Source: Mycobacterium kyorinense | GTDB taxonomy: Bacteria > Actinomycetota > Actinomycetes > Mycobacteriales > Mycobacteriaceae | Assembly: GCF_002101735.1 (NCBI RefSeq) | Contig: NZ_LQPE01000007.1 | Coordinates: 1 to 64,000 of the forward strand | Length of the DNA stretch: 64,000 nucleotides | Direction: 5' to 3' | In this document: one piece after another, positions 1 to 8,187 of the stretch | Numbering within the stretch: the stretch's first letter is position 1 | Layout of the letters: every line of letters starts with the position of its first letter | Notes under the pieces: model-generated | The model's database searches: none | What the model was told of the DNA's origin: nothing | The model's input: the letters and a program-made list of their open reading frames with translations, nothing else | Made by a program: the position numbers and the translations under genes

Positions 1-120
1 GTGGAAGTCTCTGACGCGACTTTCGCAACCGAGGTGTTGTCCAGCAATACGCCTGTGCTGGTTGACTTTTGGGCCACATGGTGCGGACCGTGCCGGATGG
101 TGACGCCGCTGTGTCTAGCC
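1..120 (+). pseudogene. Thioredoxin N-terminal fragment, truncated
   Basis: The first 36 codons read as the start of a mycobacterial thioredoxin, including the redox active site WCGPC (about residues 27-31) and a typical beta strand before it (VLVDFWATW). The true start lies before the window. After the residues VTP (about base 108) similarity stops: the expected VLEEIA helix is replaced by unrelated residues. The frame stays open to 261 but there runs antisense into the narK 3' end. The conserved cis-Pro region and second half of the fold are missing, so the product cannot be a working thioredoxin. The break is probably a deletion or recombination point. Confidence 0.7.
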
Positions 121-152
121 GCCGAAGATAGGTGTTCGATTATGGGGTCGGC

Positions 153-1556
153 TCACGGTCGCGACACCGCTTTCTGTGCAGCCGCATTCTGCTGTTCGGA
201 ACGAGTTGAGGCCGGCCGGCGCACGTATCTCGCCCAGGTCAGGAAGGCTGCCGCGACGTAGAAGGCGAGGAAAATCCAGTACGCGGGCGTGTCTGTGCCC
301 GTGGTGAGGTACGACTGGCGCAGTGCCATGTTGATTGCCACGCCGCCAAGTGCGCCGAACGCCGCGACGAATCCGATCACCGCTCCCGAAGTGGCTTCCG
401 ACCAGTGGCGGCGTTCGGCTTCACTGGCGGTAAGCAGGTGGCTGCGTGCCTCGAAGACCGAGGGGATCATCTTGTACACCGCCCCATTGCCGAACCCGGA
501 CAGCACGAACAAGGCCATGAAGCCGCCGATATAGCCGACCATTGTGGGCGCAGTCGTCGGACCGGGGTTGTGATCATCGATGGTGCTGATGGCGACTAGG
601 AGGCTGGTGGCCAGCCCCATGGCGACGAAGACCGCGAGGGCAACGCGGCTCCCGCCAATACGGTCGGCGAGTCTGCCGCCATAGATTCGGGCCAGCGACC
701 CCAGTGCCGGCCCGATGAAAGCAAACTCGGCGGCATGCAGCGCCGCCTGGGCGTGGGTTTGCCCACCAGCGGCAAAGTTCACCTGTAACACTAGACCGAA
801 GGCAAACGAGAACCCGATCCATGAGCCGAAGGTGCCTAGGTAAAGCAGCGCGAGAAGCCACGTGTCCCGCTCGGAGAGGATCGAGCGTAAGTGGCTCACC
901 TCGGTGGGGTGCTCCAGGTTGTCCATGAAATGCGCCGCCCCGAACGCGACAACCGTCAGCAGCACGAGGTAGAGCCCGCATACCCAATATGGTTGGCGGT
1001 GGCCGGCGATCGCAATCACTATCAGGCCCACGAGTTGGATCACCGGCACGCCGAGATTGCCTGCTCCGGCGTTGAATCCGAGTGCGGAGCCCTTGAGCCG
1101 GTGCGGGTAAAAGGAATTCGTGTTCGTCATCGATGCGGCATAGTTGGCGCCGCCGCACCCGGTCAGTGCCGCGCACAGAAGGTATGGCCACAGTGGCAGC
1201 CCCGGGTGAGCCAATAACACTATCGTGCCGACAGTGGGAATCAGCAGTATCACAATCGAAAAGACGGTCCAGTTACGACCACCGAAGTGCGCGATACCCA
1301 ACGAATATGGGATGCGCAGACAGGCCGCGACCAGTGTCGCGGTGGCACCGAGAAGGAACTTGTCGGCCGCTGAAAACTCGTACACTTTCTGCGGCATGAA
1401 CAACACCATGACCGGCCATAAGGTCCAGACCCCGAACGCGATGTGGTCGCATGCGACGATCCAGAGCAGGTTTCGGCGGGCGATCGCTTTATTGCCGGCC
1501 TCCCAGGTCACCGAGTCTTCAGAATCCCAGTATGGGATGCGATGCGAGCGGACCAT
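153..1556 (-). CDS. narK: NarK-type nitrate/nitrite transporter
   Basis: Major facilitator protein of 467 residues with about 12 hydrophobic segments. It should exchange or import nitrate and nitrite at the inner membrane. Two glycine-rich nitrate-signature segments are visible, [13 protein letters not shown] near residue 160 and [16 protein letters not shown] near residue 355, which mark the nitrate/nitrite porter family. The length is closer to the longer mycobacterial paralogues (NarU/NarK3 type) than to the roughly 395-residue NarK2, so I do not assign a paralogue number. The ATG at 1556 follows a purine-rich AGGAAGG stretch. No nitrate reductase gene lies in the window. GC content is lower than in the core genes to the right. 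Confidence 0.88.
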   Translation of the reverse strand: MVRSHRIPYWDSEDSVTWEAGNKAIARRNLLWIVACDHIAFGVWTLWPVMVLFMPQKVYEFSAADKFLLGATATLVAACLRIPYSLGIAHFGGRNWTVFSIVILLIPTVGTIVLLAHPGLPLWPYLLCAALTGCGGANYAASMTNTNSFYPHRLKGSALGFNAGAGNLGVPVIQLVGLIVIAIAGHRQPYWVCGLYLVLLTVVAFGAAHFMDNLEHPTEVSHLRSILSERDTWLLALLYLGTFGSWIGFSFAFGLVLQVNFAAGGQTHAQAALHAAEFAFIGPALGSLARIYGGRLADRIGGSRVALAVFVAMGLATSLLVAISTIDDHNPGPTTAPTMVGYIGGFMALFVLSGFGNGAVYKMIPSVFEARSHLLTASEAERRHWSEATSGAVIGFVAAFGALGGVAINMALRQSYLTTGTDTPAYWIFLAFYVAAAFLTWARYVRRPASTRSEQQNAAAQKAVSRP

Positions 1557-1919
1557 TTACTCTTCGCCCTTCCTGCGTGGTGTTCTTAACGAGTAGGTGC
1601 TGCCGACGATGAGACGCACCTCCATATCCGGATAGCAGGCAGTGTGATCGGCAGTCAGTTGCACACTGCATCGCGAACAACAGCAATGCGGTCACGGATC
1701 GGAATACCTTCGCGCCGTGCTGGTTTCAGTTGCTTGTGCGTTAAAGCTCACTACTGCCTCTCCGCCTGTCACATTGCTCGGGAGCTTTACGGATCACTCA
1801 CACGCAAATCGAGCCAGGGCCGCATCCCGATCCACGGCCGAAGTAGCTTGTGCCGGAACGAAAGACATGGCTCTTTGTACCGGGCAATGTTCATGCCCAT
1901 CTGCCGCCGATGTAGGTAG
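1557..1919. other. 363-bp non-coding stretch upstream of narK, with two inverted repeats
   Basis: No convincing gene is present: the short open frames here resemble no family I know and lack good ribosome sites. Two symmetric elements lie on the narK side. One is the perfect 10-bp palindrome TATCCGGATA at 1625-1634. The other is an 8-bp inverted repeat, GCAGTGTG at 1639-1646 and CACACTGC at 1662-1669. They are 69-113 bases upstream of the narK start and could be regulator sites. I did not find a DosR-type 20-bp palindrome. The part from 1670 to 1919 shows nothing I recognise. Confidence 0.45.
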
Positions 1920-2750
1920 CTAGTTCATCGCTTTTCGTGCGGTGACGAGCAGGTACTCCCACTCCATCGCGCCATCCACCAAATGTTGCTGGGCGAGCTC
2001 GGTGAGTTGGTCGTCGAGCGTGGCGGCCAGCACTGGATTGTTGCCGATATTGCGGTAGGCGTTGATCGTCGGACCGTAATGGTTCTTGAAGTACGAGTGC
2101 ACCGCCTCGGCACTGTCGAACCGGTCAACCCTCAAAGTGCCCCGTTCCATGCTGATATCGCTAACTCGGTCACCCAACAGCCCGGCGATATAGTCCTCGC
2201 GTCCCCACAGTGCCGCCGGCGGTACACCCGGCAACATAACCGGCCGATAGGGTCTGATGGTGGCCAGCATCTGACCGAAGAATCCTTCATATGTCCAGCT
2301 GATCAGACCGATCGTCCCCCCGGGTCGACAGACCCGGACCAGCTCATCCGCTGCTAGCTGATGGTGCGGTGCGAACATGACGCCAATCGCGGATATCACC
2401 GCGTCGAACTCGCCATCGGCGAACGGCAGGGCTTCGGCGTTGGCTTCCCGCCACTCCATCGTGACGCCCTGTTCGGCAGCTCTTTTCTGAGAACGCTGGA
2501 GCAGCTCGGGCGTGAGGTCGCTGGAGACCACGGTGGCACCCGCCTCGGCTGCCGGGATCGAGATATTCCCGGATCCGGCGGCGACATCGAGCACCCGAGT
2601 GCCCGGGCCGATGCCCGCGGCACTGACTAATACCGGGCCGAGAGGAGCCATCACCTCCTCGGCCATGCGCGCGTAGTCGCCCAGCGCCCATACCGACCGG
2701 TGGTCGCTCGCCAGTGTGTGGTCTTCGCCTGTCGTGGTGTCGATGCTCAT
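1920..2750 (-). CDS. Class I SAM-dependent methyltransferase
   Basis: Small-molecule type methyltransferase of 276 residues. Motif I VLDVAAGSGN (about residue 52) binds SAM. It is followed by an acidic strand end (VVSSDLTPELL), the post-motif ANAEALPFADGEFDAV and the PGG turn (RVCRPGGTIGLISW), the usual order of the Methyltransf_11 fold. The ATG at 2750 has a strong AGGAGG five bases upstream. The substrate is unknown. The gene is divergent from a MarR-family regulator across a 219-bp gap, an arrangement often seen when the regulator controls its neighbour; that link is inference. Confidence 0.85.
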   Translation of the reverse strand: MSIDTTTGEDHTLASDHRSVWALGDYARMAEEVMAPLGPVLVSAAGIGPGTRVLDVAAGSGNISIPAAEAGATVVSSDLTPELLQRSQKRAAEQGVTMEWREANAEALPFADGEFDAVISAIGVMFAPHHQLAADELVRVCRPGGTIGLISWTYEGFFGQMLATIRPYRPVMLPGVPPAALWGREDYIAGLLGDRVSDISMERGTLRVDRFDSAEAVHSYFKNHYGPTINAYRNIGNNPVLAATLDDQLTELAQQHLVDGAMEWEYLLVTARKAMN

Positions 2751-2883
2751 TGGGCCTCCTGAGGGGAAAGCGGTGTCTACTACTGCGACGTCGTTGTCGT
2801 CGGCGCGGCAACCGAATTCTCACACCGCACCCGATCCTGCTCCCCGGCTATAGTAGTGCTAAGAAATAGTTTACGTCCACCAC

Positions 2884-2900
2884 ACTAGATGCCTGCTAGT
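2884..2900. promoter_or_regulatory. Candidate operator between methyltransferase and MarR gene
   Basis: ACTAG, a 7-base spacer, then CTAGT form a perfect short inverted repeat in the divergent intergenic region. MarR proteins usually bind palindromes of about 16-20 bases in such gaps. The arms are only 5 bp, so chance is possible. Confidence 0.3.
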
Positions 2901-2969
2901 CTGTGAGTAATCTGTGTAATGCGACAGCCGACTGGCGGCTGGGAAACGGGGACGGACTAGGGAGCCACA

Positions 2970-3452
2970 ATGCCCACCAAAAATGCGACCGCACTCGAGG
3001 AGTCACTAGATACGATCACCGACGCCTTGCTTACGGCGTCGCGGCTCCTAGTGGCAATCTCGGCACACTCGATCGCATTGGTCGACGAGACCATCACGAT
3101 TCCCCAATTCCGAACACTGGTGATCTTGTCCAATCGAGGTCCGATCAACCTCGCCACGCTGGCTGGTCTATTGGATGTACAACCGTCAGCCGCCGGGCGG
3201 ATGGTGGATCGACTCGTCGGTGCTGGGCTGATCGACCGCTTACCGCATCCCAACTCTCGCCGCGAACTGCTGGCCACGCTGACCACACACGGACGAAAAG
3301 TCGTGCAAGAGGTCACTGCCCATCGGCGCGCCGAGATCGCCCGGATCGTGGAAAAAATGCCGCAGGCCGAACGTCAGGGACTGGTGCGTGCACTCACGGC
3401 GTTTACCGCCGCGGGAGGCGAGCCCGCCGCGTACCTCGACATTGACTCGTAG
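2970..3452 (+). CDS. MarR-family transcriptional regulator
   Basis: Winged helix-turn-helix regulator of 160 residues. After an N-terminal dimerisation helix, the segment ITIPQFRTLVILSNRGPINLATLAGLLDVQPSAAGRMVDRLVGAGLIDR (about residues 42-90) is a typical MarR DNA-binding domain. The wing follows with PNSRRELLATLT, and a long C-terminal helix completes the dimer. The family usually represses nearby genes until a small ligand binds. The divergent methyltransferase is the likeliest target. GC content remains lower than in the mgtC block that starts after 3673; the 221 bases between show no gene. Confidence 0.88.
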   Translation: MPTKNATALEESLDTITDALLTASRLLVAISAHSIALVDETITIPQFRTLVILSNRGPINLATLAGLLDVQPSAAGRMVDRLVGAGLIDRLPHPNSRRELLATLTTHGRKVVQEVTAHRRAEIARIVEKMPQAERQGLVRALTAFTAAGGEPAAYLDIDS

Positions 3453-3673
3453 AGGGGCTCGCAAATCGTTCGCCGACTGACGGCAGGCAGACGCCGCAGC
3501 GGCGGAAGGCTACATTGCCCGAAGCAGGGCCGCCAGGCCGACGCTCCGGGAGAACATATTGGCATGCATGACCGGCAACGGGCGCGCCGAGTTCTCGCCG
3601 TCGCCAACGCGCCGTCGTCGTCGAAGTCGTCCACACTAGAGCAGGACGGTCGACACGACAGGAGAGCGGGGTA

Positions 3674-4402
3674 ATGCAGACGCTGAGCATCGCCGATTTC
3701 GCGCTGCGGCTGGCCGTGGGCGTGGGCTGCGGCGCGCTGATCGGGCTCGAACGCCAGTGGCGGGCCCGGATGGCCGGGCTGCGCACCAATGCACTGGTGG
3801 CCACCGGATCAACCTTGTTCGTGCTCTACGCCGTCGCCACCAACGACACCAGCCCCACCCGGGTCGCCTCCTACGTGGTATCCGGCGTCGGCTTCCTCGG
3901 CGGCGGCGTCATCCTGCGCCACGGATTCAACGTGCAGGGACTCAATACCGCTGCGACACTGTGGTGTTCGGCGGCAGTGGGTGTACTGGCCGCCGCCGGG
4001 CACCTGGTGTTCGCGCTGATCGCCACCGGCACCGTCGTCGGCATCCACCTGCTCGGACGTCCGCTCGGTCACCTGATCGACCGCGACAACGTCGTCGAAC
4101 AAGACGAAGACCAGCAGCCGTATCAGCTTCAGCTGGTTTGCCGCCGCAAGTCGGAGAAGTATGCGCGCGCCCAGATCGTGCAGCGAACCAGCAGCAACGA
4201 TCTCACCCTGCGCGGGATTCACACCGGGCGTGCCGCCGACGACAACATCACGCTCACCGCCTACCTGTTGGCCGACGGCCACGCGCCGGCCCGCCTCGAG
4301 CAGCTTGTCGCCGAATTGTCACTGCAGCCGGGGGTCTACGCGGTGCACTGGTATGCAGGTGACCAGAGCGAGCCCATGCCGCCTGCGGCGCAATCGAATT
4401 AG
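3674..4402 (+). CDS. mgtC: MgtC family membrane protein
   Basis: Inner-membrane protein of 242 residues and orthologue of Rv1811. The N-terminal half holds the conserved MgtC/SapB features: the IGLERQWRARMAGLRTNALVATGS motif (about residues 23-46) and several hydrophobic helices, including VVSGVGFLGGGVILRHG. The C-terminal soluble domain resembles an ACT-like fold. MgtC supports growth at low magnesium and survival in macrophages; the family is not itself a proven Mg transporter. The ATG at 3674 follows AGGAG nine bases upstream. It lies 13 bases before the sterol-desaturase-like gene, so the two are likely co-transcribed. Rv1812c-Rv1813c, which separate these genes in M. tuberculosis, are absent. 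Confidence 0.92.
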   Translation: MQTLSIADFALRLAVGVGCGALIGLERQWRARMAGLRTNALVATGSTLFVLYAVATNDTSPTRVASYVVSGVGFLGGGVILRHGFNVQGLNTAATLWCSAAVGVLAAAGHLVFALIATGTVVGIHLLGRPLGHLIDRDNVVEQDEDQQPYQLQLVCRRKSEKYARAQIVQRTSSNDLTLRGIHTGRAADDNITLTAYLLADGHAPARLEQLVAELSLQPGVYAVHWYAGDQSEPMPPAAQSN

Positions 4403-4415
4403 TGGCGGGCATACA

Positions 4416-5315
4416 GTGTGGGCTGTGAATGCGATCGCGGATTTCCTGGCGGTGCTGCCGGAGCAGATGCGCGACCCGGTGCTGTTCGCAATTCCGTTTT
4501 TCCTGTTGCTGCTGATCCTCGAATGGACCGCGGCGCGCAAACTCGAACAGCTCGAGCGGGCCGATAGGCCTGCCTGCGGCGCCTATCTGACGCGCGACTC
4601 CTGGGCGAGCATCTCGATGGGGCTGGTCTCGGTGGCCACGACCGCCGGCTGGAAGTTCGTGGCCCTGCTCGGCTATGCCGCCATCTATGCCTATGTGGCG
4701 CCCTGGCACTTGTCGGCGACCCGCTGGTACACCTGGGTGATCGCGATCCTCGGGGTCGACCTGCTCTACTACTGCTATCACCGCATCGCCCACCGGGTCC
4801 GGCTGATCTGGGCCACCCACCAGGCGCACCATTCCAGCCAATACTTCAACTTCGCCACCGCGCTACGCCAGAAGTGGAACAACAGCGGCGAGATCCTGAT
4901 GTGGATTCCGTTGCCGCTGTTGGGAATTCCGCCCTGGATGGTGTTCGTCAGCTTTTCGGTCAACCTGATCTACCAGTTCTGGGTACACACCGAACGGATC
5001 GACCGGTTGTGGCGGCCTTTCGAATTCGTGTTCAACACCCCGTCGCACCATCGGGTGCATCACGGAATGGATCCGGAATACCTGGACAAGAACTACGGCG
5101 GGATCCTGATCATCTGGGACCGGCTCTTCGGCAGCTTCCAGGCGGAGACGTTCCGCCCGCACTACGGGCTGACCAAGCAAGTCGACACGTTCAACATCTG
5201 GAAACTGCAAACCCACGAATATTTGGCGATAGCCCGCGATTTCCGGGCAGCGACCGGGCTGCGTGATCGGCTGGGCTATGTGTTCGGCCCACCGGGTTGG
5301 CAGCCGGCGCGTTAA
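4416..5315 (+). CDS. erg3: Sterol desaturase / fatty acid hydroxylase family membrane protein
   Basis: Di-iron membrane enzyme of 299 residues, orthologue of Rv1814 (about 300 residues). Three histidine clusters are visible: HRIAH (about 122), HQAHH (about 135) and HRVHH (about 212), the metal ligands of this superfamily. They are set among four or more membrane helices. The family hydroxylates or desaturates sterols, fatty acids or related lipids; the mycobacterial substrate is unknown and a true C5-sterol role is not established. I chose the GTG at 4416 (protein starting VWAVNAIAD) because longer readings run back into mgtC. The short gap to mgtC suggests one transcript. Confidence 0.88.
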   Translation: MWAVNAIADFLAVLPEQMRDPVLFAIPFFLLLLILEWTAARKLEQLERADRPACGAYLTRDSWASISMGLVSVATTAGWKFVALLGYAAIYAYVAPWHLSATRWYTWVIAILGVDLLYYCYHRIAHRVRLIWATHQAHHSSQYFNFATALRQKWNNSGEILMWIPLPLLGIPPWMVFVSFSVNLIYQFWVHTERIDRLWRPFEFVFNTPSHHRVHHGMDPEYLDKNYGGILIIWDRLFGSFQAETFRPHYGLTKQVDTFNIWKLQTHEYLAIARDFRAATGLRDRLGYVFGPPGWQPAR

Positions 5316-5459
5316 CCCGGCGTTAGACGAATGGTTCCGATTGCGGCGAGCCGAAACCGCCCGTAGCAAAAGCAAGATCAGTAAGCTCTGGCACGTCGTG
5401 CACACGCGACGAGGCCCGGTCGAACCTCGGCCGGACCGCGACGACGAGAAGGGAATGCC

Positions 5460-6053
5460 GTGGGAGACACGCTCACCGAAGGACAAAAGCTCGTTAAGGG
5501 AGAATCGCTCACTTCGAACAACGGTGCCTACACGCTGACCTTGCAGGACGACGGCAACCTGGTGCTGGCGTCGCGCGGCAAGGCGATCTGGTCGACCGGT
5601 ACCAACGGCCAGGACGTGGTGCGCGCCGAGGTGCAGCGCGATGGCAACTTCGTTGTGTACACCGCCGACAAGCCGGTGTGGGCCAGCAACACCAAGGGCA
5701 AGAAGAACGTCAAGCTCGTTCTGCAGGACGACCGCAACCTGGTGCTGTACTCCGGCGACCAAGCGGCCTGGTCGACCAAGACCGAGACCGACGCGCCGCC
5801 GCCACCGGAACCCGAAGCAGCCCAGGTGACACCCGCCGCCGAAGAACCCACACCCGCCCCGGCGCCGGAACCCGAGCCCGCCCCGGAGCCCGAGCCGGCC
5901 GCGCGGACCTACACCGTCGAATCCGGCGACACGCTGTGGGCCATCGCCGAGCGATTCTACGGCGACGGGAGCAAATACCAGGCGATCGCCGACGCCAGCG
6001 GGATCTCCAACCCCGACCTGATCCAGCCCGGACAGGTGCTGACCATTCCCTGA
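5460..6053 (+). CDS. Mannose-binding B-type lectin with C-terminal LysM domain
   Basis: Protein of 197 residues in two modules. Residues about 1-105 are a bulb-type (monocot mannose-binding) lectin domain of three repeats. Repeats two and three carry the intact sugar motif QxDxNxVxY ([18 protein letters not shown]). In the first (QDDGNLVLA) the final Tyr is Ala. A Pro/Glu/Ala-rich linker of about 40 residues leads to a LysM domain ([16 protein letters not shown] onward, about 149-197) that should bind peptidoglycan-type glycans. M. smegmatis and M. avium have comparable lectins. No signal peptide is visible, so location is uncertain. The GTG at 5460 follows GAGAAGGG. It sits between orthologues of Rv1814 and Rv1815. 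Confidence 0.88.
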   Translation: MGDTLTEGQKLVKGESLTSNNGAYTLTLQDDGNLVLASRGKAIWSTGTNGQDVVRAEVQRDGNFVVYTADKPVWASNTKGKKNVKLVLQDDRNLVLYSGDQAAWSTKTETDAPPPPEPEAAQVTPAAEEPTPAPAPEPEPAPEPEPAARTYTVESGDTLWAIAERFYGDGSKYQAIADASGISNPDLIQPGQVLTIP

Positions 6054-6060
6054 CCGCAGC

Positions 6061-6114
6061 CGACGGCGGGCGCGGCGGTTTTCCCGACCGGATGGGCCGC
6101 CGCGCCGCCCGTCG
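6061..6114 (+). terminator. Strong GC-rich hairpin after the lectin gene
   Basis: Arms of 18 bases at 6061-6078 and 6097-6114 pair with only two mismatches around an 18-base loop, starting eight bases after the lectin stop codon. There is no U-run, as is usual for mycobacterial hairpin terminators. The position fits ending the mgtC-erg3-lectin transcripts. Confidence 0.55.
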
Positions 6115-6192
6115 CTAACGTTTGACAGCGTTGCGTCGATAACCTCACCAGCCGGCCGGCACCATGCCGGCCCCGACGGATCGGAGTCGACG

Positions 6193-6849
6193 GTGCGCCG
6201 CCATGCGTTTGCCGCGATACTCACCGCCGCTTTGCTGGCGGCCGGATTGCCGCCGACAGTGGCCAGAGCCGAGCCGGTGCCGGTGTTCCCGGGCATGGAG
6301 ATCCACCAGGGCAATCATCTGTGCACGATGGGCTATGTCGACGCGGCGTACCACATCGCATTCACCGCCGGACATTGCCGCGGTGACGGTCCGGTGGTGA
6401 CCGACAAGGACAACCACGTCATCGGTAACCTCGCGACGTTTCGGGACAACACCCCGAACGGCTCGACGGTGGCCACCGACCAGCAAATCACCGATTACGA
6501 GTCGATCGTGCTGGCCGGCGACGTCACGGCGAACAATGTGCTGCCCGGCGGGCGGCCCTTGCAATCCGATCCGGGTCTGACGGTCAAGCCCGGCGACCCG
6601 GTCTGCCATTTCGGCGTCGTCACCGGCGAAAGCTGCGGAACGGTCGAGAGCGTCAACAACGGCTGGTTCACCATGGGCAACGGCGTGGTGACCGAGAGGG
6701 GCGATTCGGGCGGACCCGTCTACATCAACGGGCCCGGCCCGGCCCGGATCGTCGGAATATTCAACAGCACCTGGGGTGACCTGCCCGCGGCGGTGTCCTG
6801 GCGGGTGACCTCGCAGCAGGTGCTGGAGGACGTCGGGGGCGCCGCGTAA
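6193..6849 (+). CDS. Secreted trypsin-like serine protease-fold protein (Rv1815-like)
   Basis: Protein of 218 residues with a cleavable signal peptide ([18 protein letters not shown]...ARA, about residues 1-26). A chymotrypsin-like domain follows. The catalytic triad is readable: His in TAGHC (about 60), Asp in ITDYESI (about 101) and Ser in RGDSGGP (about 172). Paired cysteines suggest disulphides outside the membrane. It matches Rv1815 (about 221 residues), whose substrate is unknown. The GTG at 6193 gives the natural start of the signal peptide. It is followed by the TetR gene as in M. tuberculosis. Confidence 0.87.
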   Translation: MRRHAFAAILTAALLAAGLPPTVARAEPVPVFPGMEIHQGNHLCTMGYVDAAYHIAFTAGHCRGDGPVVTDKDNHVIGNLATFRDNTPNGSTVATDQQITDYESIVLAGDVTANNVLPGGRPLQSDPGLTVKPGDPVCHFGVVTGESCGTVESVNNGWFTMGNGVVTERGDSGGPVYINGPGPARIVGIFNSTWGDLPAAVSWRVTSQQVLEDVGGAA

Positions 6850-6873
6850 GGGTCTGGTACCGGGTTGCCGAGA

Positions 6874-6900
6874 ACACAAGAGCACTGATCTCTTCCGTGT
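6874..6900. promoter_or_regulatory. Candidate TetR operator
   Basis: Interrupted palindrome ACAC-AAGAG, 7-base spacer, CTCTT-CC-GTGT lies 14 bases before the TetR start codon, where an autoregulatory site would be expected. The inner arms are 5 bp and the outer arms 4 bp with a two-base bulge, so support is moderate at best. Confidence 0.35.
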
Positions 6901-6913
6901 CAGACTTGGCCCG

Positions 6914-7579
6914 ATGAGCACACGGCGCGAGTCGCGGGAGCGGATCGAGACGCAGATCATCGAGCTCGGCCGTCGCCACCTGGTGGACCGGGGTGCGGCC
7001 GGGTTGTCGCTGCGTGCGATCGCCCGCGAGCTGGGCATGGTGTCCTCGGCGGTGTACCGATACGTCTCGAGCCGCGACCAGTTGCTGGCGATGCTGCTGG
7101 CCGACGCACGGTCCGATCTCGCCGACGCCGTGGACCGGGCCCGCGAGGCGATGCCCGAGCTGTGGAGCGACGACGTCATCGCGATTGCGCATGCGGCCCG
7201 CAGCTGGGCCATCGCCCATCCCGCCGGCTGGGCGCTGCTGTACGGCAGCCCCGCGCCGGCCGAGGACAGCGCACCGAGCAGCCGGGTGGTCGGCGCGTTG
7301 CTCGACGCGGTCGCGGCCGGAATCACCACCGGCGACATCGTGTTGACGAATAACCTTGCGCCGCAGCCGATGTCGACTGACTTCGAAAGGCTGCGCCACC
7401 AGTTCGGTTTTCCCGGCGACGATTCCGTCGTCGCCAAGTGTCTGGTGATCTGGGCCGGTGTGGTGGGCGCCATCAGCCTCGAGGTGTTCGGACAGTACGG
7501 CGCGACGAGGCTGACCGACCCGCGGGCGGTGTTCGACGCGCAGGTGCGACTGCTGGTCGGGATGCTCACCCAGCATTGA
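6914..7579 (+). CDS. TetR-family transcriptional regulator (Rv1816-like)
   Basis: Regulator of 221 residues. The N-terminal helix-turn-helix is clear (AAGLSLRAIARELGMVSSAVYRYVSSRDQLLAMLLADA, about residues 29-66), followed by an all-helical ligand/dimer domain with the WHG-type pattern. It matches Rv1816. Family members are usually repressors released by a small hydrophobic ligand. Neighbours are the secreted protease upstream and the VOC-flavoprotein pair downstream. The latter has its own KstR-like site, so it need not be this regulator's target. Confidence 0.88.
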   Translation: MSTRRESRERIETQIIELGRRHLVDRGAAGLSLRAIARELGMVSSAVYRYVSSRDQLLAMLLADARSDLADAVDRAREAMPELWSDDVIAIAHAARSWAIAHPAGWALLYGSPAPAEDSAPSSRVVGALLDAVAAGITTGDIVLTNNLAPQPMSTDFERLRHQFGFPGDDSVVAKCLVIWAGVVGAISLEVFGQYGATRLTDPRAVFDAQVRLLVGMLTQH

Positions 7580-7602
7580 TGCGGATCTGAATTAGAACGT
7601 GT

Positions 7603-7616
7603 TCAGTGTGCCTGGA
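7603..7616. promoter_or_regulatory. KstR-like operator
   Basis: TAGAACGTGTTCAG has the AACNNGTT core and the flanking TAG...C of the KstR (cholesterol catabolism repressor) motif TNNAACNNGTTNNA; only the last base departs from the full consensus. It lies 71-84 bases upstream of the VOC start codon, before a gene for a ketosteroid-dehydrogenase-like flavoprotein. Control by KstR is inference from motif and context. Confidence 0.5.
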
Positions 7617-7686
7617 CAGGGCCGTGGGCGCCCGCCCGTGGCAACATCTTTCTGCCGGGGGCGGCACTGGGCTATTCTGCGAGGCG

Positions 7687-8187
7687 ATGAGCCTTTCCGC
7701 CGAGTCGCCGGTGCAGATCGCCTGGGTGACGCATGACCTGGACGCCACCGAAACGGCTCTCACCGGCCTGTTAGGCGTCAAGAAGTGGGTTCGGATGCCC
7801 GACGTGCACTTTGCGCCCGACTCTTGCAGCTACTACGGGAAGCCCGCCGACTTCGTCGCCAGCATCTCTCTTAGCTATCTCGGCGACATGCAGTTGGAGC
7901 TGATCCAGCCCGTCCGCGGCCCTAACATCTATAGTGACTTTCTGCGGGACAGCGGGCCCGGTCTGCACCACGTCTGCTTCGAGGCGGACAACGCTGAGCA
8001 CTTTGCCGCGATGGTGGCCGCGGCAACCGAGCACGGCGCGACTGTGGCGCAGCAGGGTGTGATGCCGGGCGATATGCGCTTCGCCTACGTGTCTGCCCGG
8101 CACGCCGGTGTGCCGTTCATCGAGATCGCTCACACCAGTCCGGAGATCCGGCAGTTTTTCGACTACATCAAACAGGAGCAGCAGTGA
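7687..8187 (+). CDS. VOC (glyoxalase/epimerase-like) protein
   Basis: Vicinal-oxygen-chelate fold protein of 166 residues with two beta-alpha-beta modules ([23 protein letters not shown] near the start, [10 protein letters not shown] near the middle). The pattern His...Glu (ELIQP)...His (LHHVCF)...Glu (FIEIAH) fits metal ligands of the methylmalonyl-CoA-epimerase/glyoxalase branch. The substrate is unknown. The ATG at 7687 is preceded by GAGG; longer readings lack family similarity. Its TGA overlaps the GTG of the flavoprotein gene (GTGA), so the two are translationally coupled and probably serve the same pathway, perhaps steroid or other alicyclic ring breakdown. Confidence 0.83.
   Translation: MSLSAESPVQIAWVTHDLDATETALTGLLGVKKWVRMPDVHFAPDSCSYYGKPADFVASISLSYLGDMQLELIQPVRGPNIYSDFLRDSGPGLHHVCFEADNAEHFAAMVAAATEHGATVAQQGVMPGDMRFAYVSARHAGVPFIEIAHTSPEIRQFFDYIKQEQQ

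Noticed and set aside
1557-1919. DosR-type box upstream of narK
   Set aside because: No sequence close to the 20-bp DosR palindrome was found, although nitrate transport genes in M. tuberculosis have one.
1644-1923. Short + strand reading frames between narK and the methyltransferase
   Set aside because: Overlapping frames with Ser/Cys/Arg-rich products, no family resemblance and no good ribosome site.
3453-3673. Magnesium-sensing M-box riboswitch upstream of mgtC
   Set aside because: The 221-base gap lacks the conserved core and stem layout of the M-box as far as can be read by eye.
4863-6314. 483-codon - strand frame across the sterol desaturase and lectin genes
   Set aside because: Low-complexity Gly/Arg-rich product mirrors the lectin repeats on the other strand; no independent evidence.
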